Positions 27,908 to 36,076 of a DNA stretch of 64,000 bases are shown here, in pieces. A program made the position numbers and the translations under genes. This stretch comes from Methylobacterium currus (GTDB lineage: Bacteria > Pseudomonadota > Alphaproteobacteria > Rhizobiales > Beijerinckiaceae): the NCBI RefSeq assembly GCF_003058325.1, contig NZ_CP028843.1, positions 208,501-272,500 on the forward strand, in the 5' to 3' direction. Position 1 is the stretch's first letter. Each line of letters begins with the position of its first letter. A model generated the notes under the pieces. It did not search any database and was not told the DNA's origin. It saw only the letters and a list, made by a program, of their open reading frames with translations.

Positions 27908-29401
27908 TCAGTTGGTGAGCGTCGGGTAGGCGCTCGTCGGCCCGATCCCCTTCGGCACCGGCACTTTGCTCGCGCTGTAATTCGCGTTGACGACGAGGCG
28001 CGGCGACTCCGACAGCGCGAGCCTCCGCGCGACGATGGCGGTGTATTCCGACTGGTCGGCGACGACCTGGTTGGCGGACACCAGGAACGTGCCGCGCGGC
28101 AGGTAGATCGTGCCGACGAGACGGCGGGCGTTGTCGCTCATGACCTCGAAGACCCGGTTCGGCGGGGCCGCGCGATCCTCGAAGAACAGAAGGCCTGCCA
28201 TCTTGCGGTTGTCCGTCGTGAGGTCGCCCGTCGGCGCGCTGAGCGATACGTTCGAGCGCGGCATGAACTGTATCGGCCTGGCGATATGGTCGTCGTCCGG
28301 TTCAACTCTCCCGGTGAAGTAGAAACCCACGCCGTCACCGCTCAACGAGGCAGGCGGGAGCATTGTCGACGCATTCGGGCAGCGCAAGCGAGATTTTATC
28401 CCCGCCAAAACACGCCTGCGATAGCAAAGGCAGGGTACCCAATTCCGAAATCTGGACCCACCCGTCCAAGCCTCTGAGCCGACCACGAGTGGACCGTCCT
28501 TTATGACGTAGATCCCGGGATCGAGCTTGACATTCGCTCCCGCCTTCAGGATGAGACCGCCGCAATAAACGCCAGGCTTCAGGACCTTGCTCTCGTTTCC
28601 TACCTGAAAGGGGCCTTGGCGGGGGTCATTGACGCAACGACCCACGACTGGGGGGACGCGGCCGGCGAGCGGATCCTTGATCGCCGGGCAGCCCGTGATC
28701 GGCACGGGCTGGTAGCGTTGGGACGGGCCGGCATAGCCGCCGACTGCGCAGGATTTCATCGCGCTCAGCTTCGATGAGTCACGCGCATCGATCGCTGCAG
28801 GGGAAGCGGACATCGCGTAGACGGAGCAGCCGGTCGCGGACACTTGGGCATCGTCGTTCAGGCCGATGGCCTGCCCCGCCTGGTCCTCCAGCGCCACGAC
28901 GCACACCTTGGAATTGCCGACGATCTCGGCGGTCGCCCGGACGACGATGTTGGTCAGGTACGGCGTGACGAGCTTGGTCATGATCGCGTGCTTGCGCTGC
29001 GACATGGTCAGCCTGATGCCGGTCGGCGCCTCGTCACGCCCGTTGGCCGGCACGATCTCGAAGGGATCGCTCCCCTGTCTCCGGCGATAGACGGGCTCGA
29101 TATCGATCGTGATCCAGTCGTCTCGGATCTTGTTCTCAGCGAAGCCGCGCGTCTGGCCCTCCGCCACGGCCCGCACCCGGCCCTTGTCGAAGCCACCGAC
29201 CTGCATGTCGGACACGACGGCGAGCGCCGTCACGTCGACGAGGTTCTGGAGCTTCTGCTTGCGGACCAGCCATGTCGCGTAGTCGACGCCGACGCCGACG
29301 CACCCCATCAGGATGGGAAACAGGAGCGCGAAAACCAGGCCGAGGCCTCCGTCCCGGTTGCGCGCGAAACGGCCGAAGCAACTTGCGATGGTTCGGTGCA
29401 T
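27908..29401 (-). CDS. TadG-like pilus-assembly/secreted protein
   Basis: A 497-residue protein with a TadE/TadG-type N-terminus: a short basic leader (RFARNRDGGLG), one hydrophobic segment (LVFALLFPILMGCVGVGVDYATW, about 20-42) and an exported region with LQNLVDVTALAVVSD. The large remainder is periplasmic and Cys-containing, with repeated GG/NG turns (VYCGGLILKAGANVKLDPGIYVI) that suggest a beta-rich fold. I see no von Willebrand domain MIDAS motif. Other tad genes are not adjacent. A gap with no gene of about 390 bases precedes it and probably holds its promoter. Confidence 0.75.
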   Translation of the reverse strand: MHRTIASCFGRFARNRDGGLGLVFALLFPILMGCVGVGVDYATWLVRKQKLQNLVDVTALAVVSDMQVGGFDKGRVRAVAEGQTRGFAENKIRDDWITIDIEPVYRRRQGSDPFEIVPANGRDEAPTGIRLTMSQRKHAIMTKLVTPYLTNIVVRATAEIVGNSKVCVVALEDQAGQAIGLNDDAQVSATGCSVYAMSASPAAIDARDSSKLSAMKSCAVGGYAGPSQRYQPVPITGCPAIKDPLAGRVPPVVGRCVNDPRQGPFQVGNESKVLKPGVYCGGLILKAGANVKLDPGIYVIKDGPLVVGSEAWTGGSRFRNWVPCLCYRRRVLAGIKSRLRCPNASTMLPPASLSGDGVGFYFTGRVEPDDDHIARPIQFMPRSNVSLSAPTGDLTTDNRKMAGLLFFEDRAAPPNRVFEVMSDNARRLVGTIYLPRGTFLVSANQVVADQSEYTAIVARRLALSESPRLVVNANYSASKVPVPKGIGPTSAYPTLTN

Positions 29402-29792
29402 AAGTTTTTTACCCTAGTATGCGAGCACGCTACGGGCTTTCCGTAAATTCCGAACTAACCTGACGCAGCGGATTCGCGGCACGTCACGATCAATCCGCTG
29501 AAATTACCTAGCGTTTCACCAGCATCATACACCGTTTTTGGGATATTTTTCCTTCACATCGCGACGTTAAATCGACGTCAGGTGCCATCGCAATCGCGCT
29601 TATTCGACCATAGGTTGCCTGATTGCGAGCAGGTGCCTCTGCTGACGGGGCTCCCGCAGACCCGATCCGCCGGCGTCGGAACCCTCGGGGTGCCGGAAGC
29701 GGGACCGGCCGACACCCGTCCCGGCCTCTGCAACCACCCGACCCGCGTCGGCGCGCCTGCACAAGCCGCGCCGATCCGCTATGTAGAGGGGG
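29402..29792. other. Divergent regulatory gap between tadG-like and DUF1285 genes
   Basis: Both flanking genes are transcribed outward, so this 391-base gap should hold two promoters. It is relatively AT-rich from 29402 to 29590 and contains a 9-bp inverted repeat. The part from 29590 onwards is GC-rich; frames there show no domain. Confidence 0.55.
29466..29500. promoter_or_regulatory. Inverted repeat in the tadG-like upstream region
   Basis: CAGCGGATT (29466-29474) and AATCCGCTG (29492-29500) are exact inverted copies separated by 17 bases, 65-99 bases before the tadG-like start. It could be a two-half-site operator or a hairpin in the leader. No regulator can be named. Confidence 0.4.
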
Positions 29793-30407
29793 ATGACGCA
29801 CGATCCGAACGGCACCCCGCCCGGCGGGGTCCTCGAACGACTGACCGCATCGCTCGGCGCGGAGGGCTCGCGGCGCGGGCCGCCGCCGGTCGAGCGGTGG
29901 AACCCGGCTTATTGCGGCGAGATCCCGATGCGCATCGCCGCGGACGGGACCTGGCACTACAACGGCAGCCCGATCACCCGGCCGGCCCTGGTCAAGCTGT
30001 TCTCGACGATCCTGCGCCGCGACCCCGACGGGCGCACCGTGCTGGTGACGCCGGTGGAGCGGGTCGGGATCGAGGTCGAGGACGCGGCCTTCCTGGCGGT
30101 CGAGATGGCGGTGGAGGGCGAGGGCGAGACCCGCGCCATCGCCTTCCGCACCAACCTCGACGACATCGTGCCCCTCGACGACGCCCACCCCTTGCGCGTC
30201 GAGCGCGATCCGGAGGGCGGCTTCAAGCCCTACATCGCCGTGCGCCACGGCCTCTGGGCCCGCCTCACCCGTTCCCTCGCCTACGACCTCGTGGACCTGT
30301 GCGAGGAGCGCGCGGAGGCGGGCGAGACCTGGTTCGGCCTCGCCGCCGGCGGACGCTTCCACCGCATCGCAAAGTCTACCGAACTCGGGGCGGCCGAGCT
30401 GTCGTGA
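29793..30407 (+). CDS. DUF1285 domain-containing protein
   Basis: A 204-residue soluble protein of the DUF1285 family. Seen: WNPAYCGEIPMRIAADGTWHYNGSPI, RPALVKLFSTILRRD, LVTPVERVGIEVEDAAFLAV and IAFRTNLDDIVPLDDAHPL. Function is unknown; conservation of this gene beside the Nudix CoA pyrophosphatase and CCA-adding enzyme in alphaproteobacteria hints at a housekeeping role. Its stop overlaps the GTG of the next gene by four bases, so the two are coupled. Confidence 0.9.
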   Translation: MTHDPNGTPPGGVLERLTASLGAEGSRRGPPPVERWNPAYCGEIPMRIAADGTWHYNGSPITRPALVKLFSTILRRDPDGRTVLVTPVERVGIEVEDAAFLAVEMAVEGEGETRAIAFRTNLDDIVPLDDAHPLRVERDPEGGFKPYIAVRHGLWARLTRSLAYDLVDLCEERAEAGETWFGLAAGGRFHRIAKSTELGAAELS

Positions 30408-31063
30408 CCGATCTCATCGCGTCCACCGCTCTCGACTTCTTCCTGGAGCGCGCCCGCACGCGCCTGCGGCCCGAGCCGCCGGGCCCGCACGATTCGACCT
30501 CGAACCCGAGAGGCGACCACGATCTCGAGCCGGACGTGCTGGAGGCGGCCCTGTCGCGCCCGCCGCGGCTGGCCGCGGTGCTGGTGCCGGTTGTGCCGCG
30601 CGACGACGGCGTCTCGGTCCTGTTCACCCTGCGCTCGGCGCATCTGCGCGACCATTCGGGCCAGATCGCCTTCCCTGGCGGCAAGATCGATCCCGGCGAC
30701 CCCTCGCCGCTCGCCGCGGCCCTGCGGGAGGCCGAGGAGGAGATCGGCCTCGACCCGGCGGCGGTGACGCCGCTCGGCTACCTCGATCCCTACCTGTCGG
30801 GCACCGGCTTCCTGGTGACGCCGGTGGTCGGGCTGGTGGCGCCGGACGCCTCGCTACGCCTCAACCCGCACGAGGTGGCGGATTCGTTCGAGGTGCCGCT
30901 CGATTTCCTGATGAACGTCGCCAACCATGCCCTGCACAGCCGGGAATGGCGCGGGCGCCAGCGGCGCTACTACGCGATCCCGTTCGGCGAGCGCTACATC
31001 TGGGGGGTGACAGCCGGCATCGTGCGCAACCTCTACGACCGGCTCCGCGACGCGGACGAGTGA
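30404..31063 (+). CDS. Nudix CoA pyrophosphatase
   Basis: A 219-residue Nudix hydrolase that splits CoA into 4'-phosphopantetheine and 3',5'-ADP. The CoA-specific segment LFTLRSAHLRDHSGQIAFPGG precedes the Nudix box GGKIDPGDPSPLAAALREAE and the EEIG that follows, giving the metal-binding REAEEE glutamates. The C-terminal YYAIPFGERYIWGVTAGIV is also typical of the NudL/NUDT7 group. Start is GTG, overlapping the preceding stop. Confidence 0.92.
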   Translation: MTDLIASTALDFFLERARTRLRPEPPGPHDSTSNPRGDHDLEPDVLEAALSRPPRLAAVLVPVVPRDDGVSVLFTLRSAHLRDHSGQIAFPGGKIDPGDPSPLAAALREAEEEIGLDPAAVTPLGYLDPYLSGTGFLVTPVVGLVAPDASLRLNPHEVADSFEVPLDFLMNVANHALHSREWRGRQRRYYAIPFGERYIWGVTAGIVRNLYDRLRDADE

Positions 31064-31069
31064 GACGTG

Positions 31070-31327
31070 ATGGCCCGCGCGCTGATCGACGACATCCTGC
31101 TGTTCCTGGTCCCCTTCGGACTCTTCGCGGTGTGGCTGGTCCTGCGCCAGCGCAGCCCCTTGCGTTGGATCCATTGGAGCGACCACGCCGCGCGGCTGGC
31201 CATCGCGGGCGCCGCCCTGGTCATCCTCTCGTTCCTGGCGGTGGCGCTTACCGCCGAGCGGCACCGGGACGGCTTCGTGCCGACCCACATCGAGAACGGC
31301 CGGGTGGTGCCCGGGCAGTTCCGGTGA
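31070..31327 (+). CDS. DUF6111 family small membrane protein
   Basis: An 85-residue protein with two membrane segments, DDILLFLVPFGLFAVWLVL (about 6-24) and RLAIAGAALVILSFLAVAL (about 43-61), and a short tail (ENGRVVPGQFR). It matches the DUF6111 small proteins found between the CoA pyrophosphatase and CCA-adding genes in Rhizobiales. The ATG at 31070 is preceded directly by an in-frame GTG (31067) that could also start it. The end overlaps the next start by four bases. No function is known. Confidence 0.82.
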   Translation: MARALIDDILLFLVPFGLFAVWLVLRQRSPLRWIHWSDHAARLAIAGAALVILSFLAVALTAERHRDGFVPTHIENGRVVPGQFR

Positions 31328-32625
31328 GCCTCCTCCTCGACGAGCGCGCCTTACGGGCGGTGCTGGCGCGGCCGCGGCTGGCCCGCGTGCTCGACGCCCT
31401 CTCCGCCCCGACCGAGGAGACCCGCCTCGTCGGCGGCGCGGTGCGCGACGCGCTCCTCGGCCGCCCGGTCGCCGATATCGACCTCGCCACGACCTTGCTG
31501 CCCGAGGCGGTGGTGGCGCGCGCGCGCGACGCGGGCCTCAAGCCCGTGCCGACCGGCATCGCCCACGGCACCGTGACGGTCGTGGTCGAGGGCGAGCCGT
31601 TCGAGGTGACGACCCTGCGCGAGGACGTCGAGACCGACGGGCGCCGCGCCGTGGTACGCTTCGGCCGCGACTTCTCCCACGACGCGGCCCGGCGCGACTT
31701 CACCGTCAACGCCCTCTCGGTCACGCCGGACGGACGGGTGCACGACACGGTCGGGGGCCTCGCCGATCTCGCGGAGGGCCGGGTGCGCTTCATCGGCGAG
31801 GCGCGCCAGCGCATCCGCGAGGATTACCTGCGGACCTTACGCTTCTTCCGCTTCCACGCCCGCTATGGTGCCGGGGCTCCCGATCCGGAGGGGCTCGCCG
31901 CCGCAATCGAGGCGCGGGACGGGCTGGCGCAGCTCTCCCGCGAGCGGGTGCGGGGGGAGCTCCTGAAGCTCCTCGTCGCCCCGGGGGCGCCCGCCGTCAC
32001 CACGATCCTGTCGCAGACGGGCCTGTTGCAGCGGCTGATCGGCGGAATCGGCGATCTCGGCCGCCTCGCCCGGCTGGCCGCCGCGGAGGCGCAAGCCGAT
32101 CCGGTGCGCCGCCTCGCCGCCCTCGCGGTGCGCTCCGGGGCCGATGCCGAGCGCCTGCGGGAGGGCTTACGCCTGTCGAACGCCGAGCATGCGCGGCTCT
32201 CCGCTTATGCGGGGGCCGAGGCCGCCCTGCACGGGGCGCCAGCCCCCCTGGCGCCCGCGGATGTGCGGCGCCTCGTGGCCGAGCATGGGGCGGGGGCGGT
32301 GTCCGACGCCGCCCTGGTGCTGACGGGCGAGCCGCGGCCGGTTTTGACGCCGGACGCCGCCGACGCGCTCGCGCGCTTCGCGGCCGGCGCCGAGCCGGTG
32401 CCCGTGCTGCCGGTCACCGGGGCGGCCCTGGTGGCGGCGGGCGCCCCGCCCGGCCGCGGGCTCGGCCAGGGCCTCGCGGCGGCGCGCCGGGCCTGGCTCG
32501 CGGAAGGCTGCCCGACCGATGCGGCCGCCAAGGCGCGCCTCCGCGCCCTGGCGCTCGCCTCGGCCCTGGCGGCTGCCGGCGGAACCCCGGAAGATTCCGG
32601 CCGTTCGCCCCTTCCCAAGAGCTAA
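31324..32625 (+). CDS. CCA-adding tRNA nucleotidyltransferase
   Basis: A 433-residue class II nucleotidyltransferase that adds or repairs the CCA end of tRNA (a poly(A) polymerase role cannot be excluded by sequence). The head has LVGGAVRDALLGRPVADIDLAT, with the GG/RD motif and the catalytic DxD; FEVTTLREDVETDGR and DAARRDFTVNALSV follow, then EDYLRTLRFFRFHARYG of the neck. The C-terminal half is alanine-rich and diverged. Start is GTG, overlapping the DUF6111 stop (GTGA). Confidence 0.92.
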   Translation: MSLLLDERALRAVLARPRLARVLDALSAPTEETRLVGGAVRDALLGRPVADIDLATTLLPEAVVARARDAGLKPVPTGIAHGTVTVVVEGEPFEVTTLREDVETDGRRAVVRFGRDFSHDAARRDFTVNALSVTPDGRVHDTVGGLADLAEGRVRFIGEARQRIREDYLRTLRFFRFHARYGAGAPDPEGLAAAIEARDGLAQLSRERVRGELLKLLVAPGAPAVTTILSQTGLLQRLIGGIGDLGRLARLAAAEAQADPVRRLAALAVRSGADAERLREGLRLSNAEHARLSAYAGAEAALHGAPAPLAPADVRRLVAEHGAGAVSDAALVLTGEPRPVLTPDAADALARFAAGAEPVPVLPVTGAALVAAGAPPGRGLGQGLAAARRAWLAEGCPTDAAAKARLRALALASALAAAGGTPEDSGRSPLPKS

Positions 32626-32657
32626 CATTGCCGGGCTCGCCCGGAGGTGAGGCCGGG

Positions 32658-32780
32658 ATGGCGCGGATCGCGACGGTGTTCCGGGCGGTGGGCGCGGCTG
32701 TTGCCGGGGCGGCGGCGCTGTCCTACCTGGCGAGCGGGCCCCGTCAGGCCGACCAGGGGCAGAAGGCCAAGCCGACCTGA
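32658..32780 (+). CDS. Small hypothetical peptide after the CCA enzyme
   Basis: A 40-residue frame (MARIATVFRAVGAAVAGAAA, then LSYLASGPRQ) with a short hydrophobic N-terminal helix and a polar lysine-rich end. A GGAGGTGAGG ribosome site stands eight bases before the ATG, which is the best support for translation. It may be a tiny membrane peptide. No family is recognised. Confidence 0.45.
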   Translation: MARIATVFRAVGAAVAGAAALSYLASGPRQADQGQKAKPT

Positions 32781-32940
32781 GCGGGGCCCTGTCCGAGGGA
32801 GCGCCGGCCTCGCGTGCTCCCCGCCTGGATCGGTTTGGCGCCGGATGGGTTATGATGCCTTGCCGCCGCGGGCCCGCTTCGTGCCTCGCCCCACCCGCGC
32901 GAGGCGCTGTCCGGCGCCGCCCGATGGAGACCGACGACCG

Positions 32941-33714
32941 ATGCTGCCCCTGCTCCGTACCGCCCTGGCCGCCGCCCTCGTCCTCGGGGCCTCGCGGCCC
33001 GGCGGCGCGCACGAGCTGTGGCTGACGCTCAGCACCGCCGATCAGGCCCCGCAGGTCCGGGTCAATTACGGCCACGCCTCGAAGCGCGAGGCGCCGCGTG
33101 CGCCCCAGCTCCTCGAACTCGTCGCCCTGACGCAGGAGGGGCGCACGTCCCTGCGCGCCGGCCTCAAGCCCGCCCCGCCGGAGGTGCCCCCCGCCCTGCT
33201 GGCGCCGCTCGGCACGAAGCCCGGACGCACGCTGGTCGCGGCGACCTACGATGCCGGCTACTGGACGACGCTCCGCGACGGCACCCGCCTCAATGCCGGC
33301 CGGCGCCTGGTGCCCGACGCCCGCGAGGGCCGCTGGTCGGTGAAGTACGCCAAGGCCGCCTTCGGCCCCGGCGCGCCGTGGCTGCGGGTGGTCGGCCATA
33401 CCCTGGAGATCGTGCCGGTCGAGGTGCCGGGCCCGACCGCGGGGGCGATCCGGGTGCGGGTGCTGTTCCGCGGCGCGCCGCTGCCGGGAGCCGACCTCTA
33501 CTATGGCGACAGCGGCATGGAGCCGGAGCGGGCCGGCGTGCCGGCCTACACCACCGACCCGGAAGGCATCGCCACGGTGCCGATCCGCAAGGCCGGCAGC
33601 CAGGTGCTCACGGTGACCCAGACGGTGAGCCCCTCGGCCACCCCGACGCTCGCCGACGAGGACGTCTACACGGCGACCTTCGCGTTCCGGCTCGACGAGC
33701 CGTCGGTGAACTGA
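32941..33714 (+). CDS. Exported DUF4198 protein
   Basis: A 257-residue secreted protein. The signal peptide (PLLRTALAAALVLGASRPGGA) is followed directly by HELWLTL, the DUF4198 hallmark that leaves His at the mature N-terminus. Other segments: YDAGYWTTLRDGTRLNAGRR, VRVLFRGAPLPGADLYYGD and AYTTDPEGIATVPIRKAGSQ. DUF4198 proteins are often linked to nickel or cobalt uptake systems and may bind metal; no transporter lies beside this one. The gene is convergent with allA, nine bases apart. Confidence 0.85.
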   Translation: MLPLLRTALAAALVLGASRPGGAHELWLTLSTADQAPQVRVNYGHASKREAPRAPQLLELVALTQEGRTSLRAGLKPAPPEVPPALLAPLGTKPGRTLVAATYDAGYWTTLRDGTRLNAGRRLVPDAREGRWSVKYAKAAFGPGAPWLRVVGHTLEIVPVEVPGPTAGAIRVRVLFRGAPLPGADLYYGDSGMEPERAGVPAYTTDPEGIATVPIRKAGSQVLTVTQTVSPSATPTLADEDVYTATFAFRLDEPSVN

Positions 33715-33723
33715 GCGGCGCCC

Positions 33724-34191
33724 CTATGCCTCCGGCACGACCGGGGCGATCGGCGCGAACACGCAATCCTCCGCGCTGCCATCCTCGTGCACCAGCATCG
33801 CGAAGGTGCCGGGGCCTGAGAGCGTGGTCATGTGGGCGTGCCACGCGCCGCTGCGATAGACGATGCCCGTATCGCCCGGCACCCGGAAGGCGCGCAAGGC
33901 CGCCTCGTCCGGCCGCCCGCATTCATCGGGCGCCACCACCACCAGATAGTCGCCGACGGCGAGGGGCAGGAAACCTTGCGCCGAGTGCGGGTGCCGTTCG
34001 AGCCGCCGCAGGGGCATCGTGTCGGCGAAGGGCTCGCTGCGGATGAGGGCGAGGTTGAGGGCCGCGGCCGGGCGCCCGTTCTCGATCTCGGCCGCCCGGT
34101 CCTGCCGCGGCCCGGCCGCCGGGCCGACCAGCAGCGTGCCGAAAGGCGCGAAGGCGTCCGCGGTGATCGGCTCGATCGGAAGGGTGCGCAT
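33724..34191 (-). CDS. allA: Ureidoglycolate lyase
   Basis: Splits ureidoglycolate into glyoxylate and urea, a late step of purine (allantoin) breakdown. The 155-residue cupin-like protein has ITADAFAPFGTLL, LNLALIRSEPFADTM, RHPHSAQGFLPLAVGDYLVV, AAWH-type GAWHAHMTTLSGPGTFAML and a terminal VFAPI, all standard for AllA. It lies 42 bases after a GMC oxidoreductase on the same strand. Other allantoin genes are not adjacent, although an allantoate-amidohydrolase-like gene is present at 55.0-56.2 kb. Confidence 0.92.
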   Translation of the reverse strand: MRTLPIEPITADAFAPFGTLLVGPAAGPRQDRAAEIENGRPAAALNLALIRSEPFADTMPLRRLERHPHSAQGFLPLAVGDYLVVVAPDECGRPDEAALRAFRVPGDTGIVYRSGAWHAHMTTLSGPGTFAMLVHEDGSAEDCVFAPIAPVVPEA

Positions 34192-34233
34192 CGTTCGTCG
34201 GCTCCTCTCGGGTCGCCCATCGCGGGCGGCGCC

Positions 34234-35829
34234 TCAGCGGCGATCCTCCCCTATCAGGTCCGCGCCCTTCTCGGCGATCATCATCACGGCGGCCTGGGTG
34301 TTGGCCGAGACCTCGGTCGGCATCACGGCGGCGTCGATCACCCGCAGGCCGTCGAGGCCGCGCACCCGCAGGCGCTCGTCCACCACCGCCTCGGGCCCCT
34401 GCCCCATGCTGCAGGTGCCGACCGGGTGGTAGATGGTCTGGCCGTTGCGGCGAGCGAAATCGAGCCACTCGTCGTCCGACTGCACGCCCGCGCCGGGATT
34501 GAGCTCGTGGGCGCGGTAGGGGTCCATGGCGGGCTGCGCGATCACCCGGCGGGCGATGCGCATCCCCTCGATCAGGGCCTCCTGATCGCTGCGGACATCC
34601 AAGAAGTTCGGGCGGATCGCCGGGGGGCGGAGCGGATCACCTGAGACCGCGTGGATGGTGCCGCGGGATTCGGGCCGCAGCTGCGTCACGCCGATCGTCA
34701 TGCCGGGCTCGCGGTCGAGGGTGCGGTCGGCGGCGTTGGCGTAGCTCGCATGCATGAAGAAGTACTGCACGTCGGGCCCGGCAAGGTCCGGCCGGGTGCG
34801 CACGAAGCCGTGGGCGAGGCCGGTGCCGAGGGTCAGGATGCCGCGGCGCGTCAGGAAATACTGCCCGACCGCGAGGCCGAGGCGCCAGCCGCGGGTCGCT
34901 TCGTTGAGGGTCACCGGAACCTTCACCCGCCAGTTCATCCGCGTGGCGTAGTGATCGCGATAATTCTCGCCGACTCCCGGCAGGGCATGGCGGACGGGAA
35001 TGCCGGCCGCCGCCAGCACCTCAGGCCGGCCGATGCCGGAGAGTTCGAGCAGGTGGGGCGACTGCACGGCGCCGGCGGCCAGGATCACCTCGGCGCGCGC
35101 GCTCACCCGCTCCTCGCGCCCGTCGCGCCGGTAGGTGACGCCCGTCACGCGGTTTCCGTCGAGGTCGAGGCGCAGGACATGGGCGTCGGTGCGCACCGTC
35201 AGGTTCGGCCGCGTGCGGGCCGGCTGCAGGTAGGCGTCCCGGGCGCTCCAGCGCCGGCCGTTGCGCTGGTTGGCCTGGTAGTAGCCGAAACCCTCCTGCG
35301 AGGCGCCGTTATAGTCGGGGTTCGCCGGATAGCCGGCCTCGGTCCCGGCCCGGATGAAGGCGTCGGCGAGGGGATGCCTCACCCCGACCCGGGTGACGTG
35401 AAGGGGCCCGCCGCGGCCGCGAAGCTCCGGGTCGCCGCCCTCGAAATGCTCGAGCTTGCGGAAGTAGGGCAGCACATCCTGCCAGCTCCAGCCACGGTTG
35501 CCGCTCTGGGCCCAGGTGTCGAAATCCTGCGGCTGGCCGCGCACGAAGATCATGCCGTTGATCAGCGTCGAGCCGCCGAGCCCCTTGCCGCGGGGGACGA
35601 CGATGGCGCGATCGTGGGTGTTCGGCTCCGGCTCGGTGGAAAAGCGCCAGTTGAAGGCGCCGCCGGTGAGGAGCTTGGGGAAGCCGGCCGGGATGCCGAC
35701 CCAGAACCCGGTCCCCTCCCCTCCCGCCTCGAGCAGCAGCACGCGGTGGCGGGCATCCTCGCTCAGGCGGTTGGCCAGCACGCAGCCCGCCGTGCCCCCG
35801 CCGACGATGACGAAGTCGAACGCGTCCAT
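34234..35829 (-). CDS. GMC-family FAD oxidoreductase (choline dehydrogenase-like)
   Basis: A 531-residue flavoprotein of the glucose-methanol-choline family. FAD binding: DFVIVGGGTAGCVLANRLSE at residues 4-23; GMC signature KGLGGSTLINGMIFVRG; second motif LAAGAVQSPHLLELSGIG; catalytic His in YHPVGTCSMG; C-terminal VSANTQAAVMMIAEKGAD. The alcohol substrate cannot be told from sequence; choline is only one option, and no betaine genes are nearby. A palindromic repeat lies shortly upstream (35892-36058), between this gene and the FAD-linked oxidase. Confidence 0.9.
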   Translation of the reverse strand: MDAFDFVIVGGGTAGCVLANRLSEDARHRVLLLEAGGEGTGFWVGIPAGFPKLLTGGAFNWRFSTEPEPNTHDRAIVVPRGKGLGGSTLINGMIFVRGQPQDFDTWAQSGNRGWSWQDVLPYFRKLEHFEGGDPELRGRGGPLHVTRVGVRHPLADAFIRAGTEAGYPANPDYNGASQEGFGYYQANQRNGRRWSARDAYLQPARTRPNLTVRTDAHVLRLDLDGNRVTGVTYRRDGREERVSARAEVILAAGAVQSPHLLELSGIGRPEVLAAAGIPVRHALPGVGENYRDHYATRMNWRVKVPVTLNEATRGWRLGLAVGQYFLTRRGILTLGTGLAHGFVRTRPDLAGPDVQYFFMHASYANAADRTLDREPGMTIGVTQLRPESRGTIHAVSGDPLRPPAIRPNFLDVRSDQEALIEGMRIARRVIAQPAMDPYRAHELNPGAGVQSDDEWLDFARRNGQTIYHPVGTCSMGQGPEAVVDERLRVRGLDGLRVIDAAVMPTEVSANTQAAVMMIAEKGADLIGEDRR

Positions 35830-35891
35830 GGTCCTCCCTCTCTGTTCGTTCTTATCGTTGTTAGTTCTTATCGTTGCAGCTCGCCCCCGAT

Positions 35892-36058
35892 CCCTCCCCC
35901 CTCTGCGGGGAAGGGGGCCCGGCGGAGCCGGGCGGGAGAGGGGCAGCGCGACGCCGGTCCAGGGAGCACCCGTCAGAACGGTTCCGCCATATCCGGAAGC
36001 GTGGCTTCCCTCTCCCGGCTCGATCCGCTCGCCACCCTCCCCCGCAGAGGCGGGAGGG
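35892..36058. repeat. Palindromic GC-rich intergenic element, copy 2
   Basis: About 167 bases with CCCTCCCCCCTCTGCGGGG at the left end and CCCCGCAGAGGCGGGAGGG at the right, inverted relative to each other. Inner hairpin CCCGGCGGAGCCGGG. It shares both ends, GGGCGGGAGAGGGG and CGGAAGCGTGGCT with copy 1 at 21729-21901; the middles differ more. It lies between two minus-strand oxidoreductase genes, ends 18 bases before the stop of the upstream one, and contains no ORF. Confidence 0.8.
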
Positions 36059-36076
36059 TTCGGGCGCCCGCCTTCC

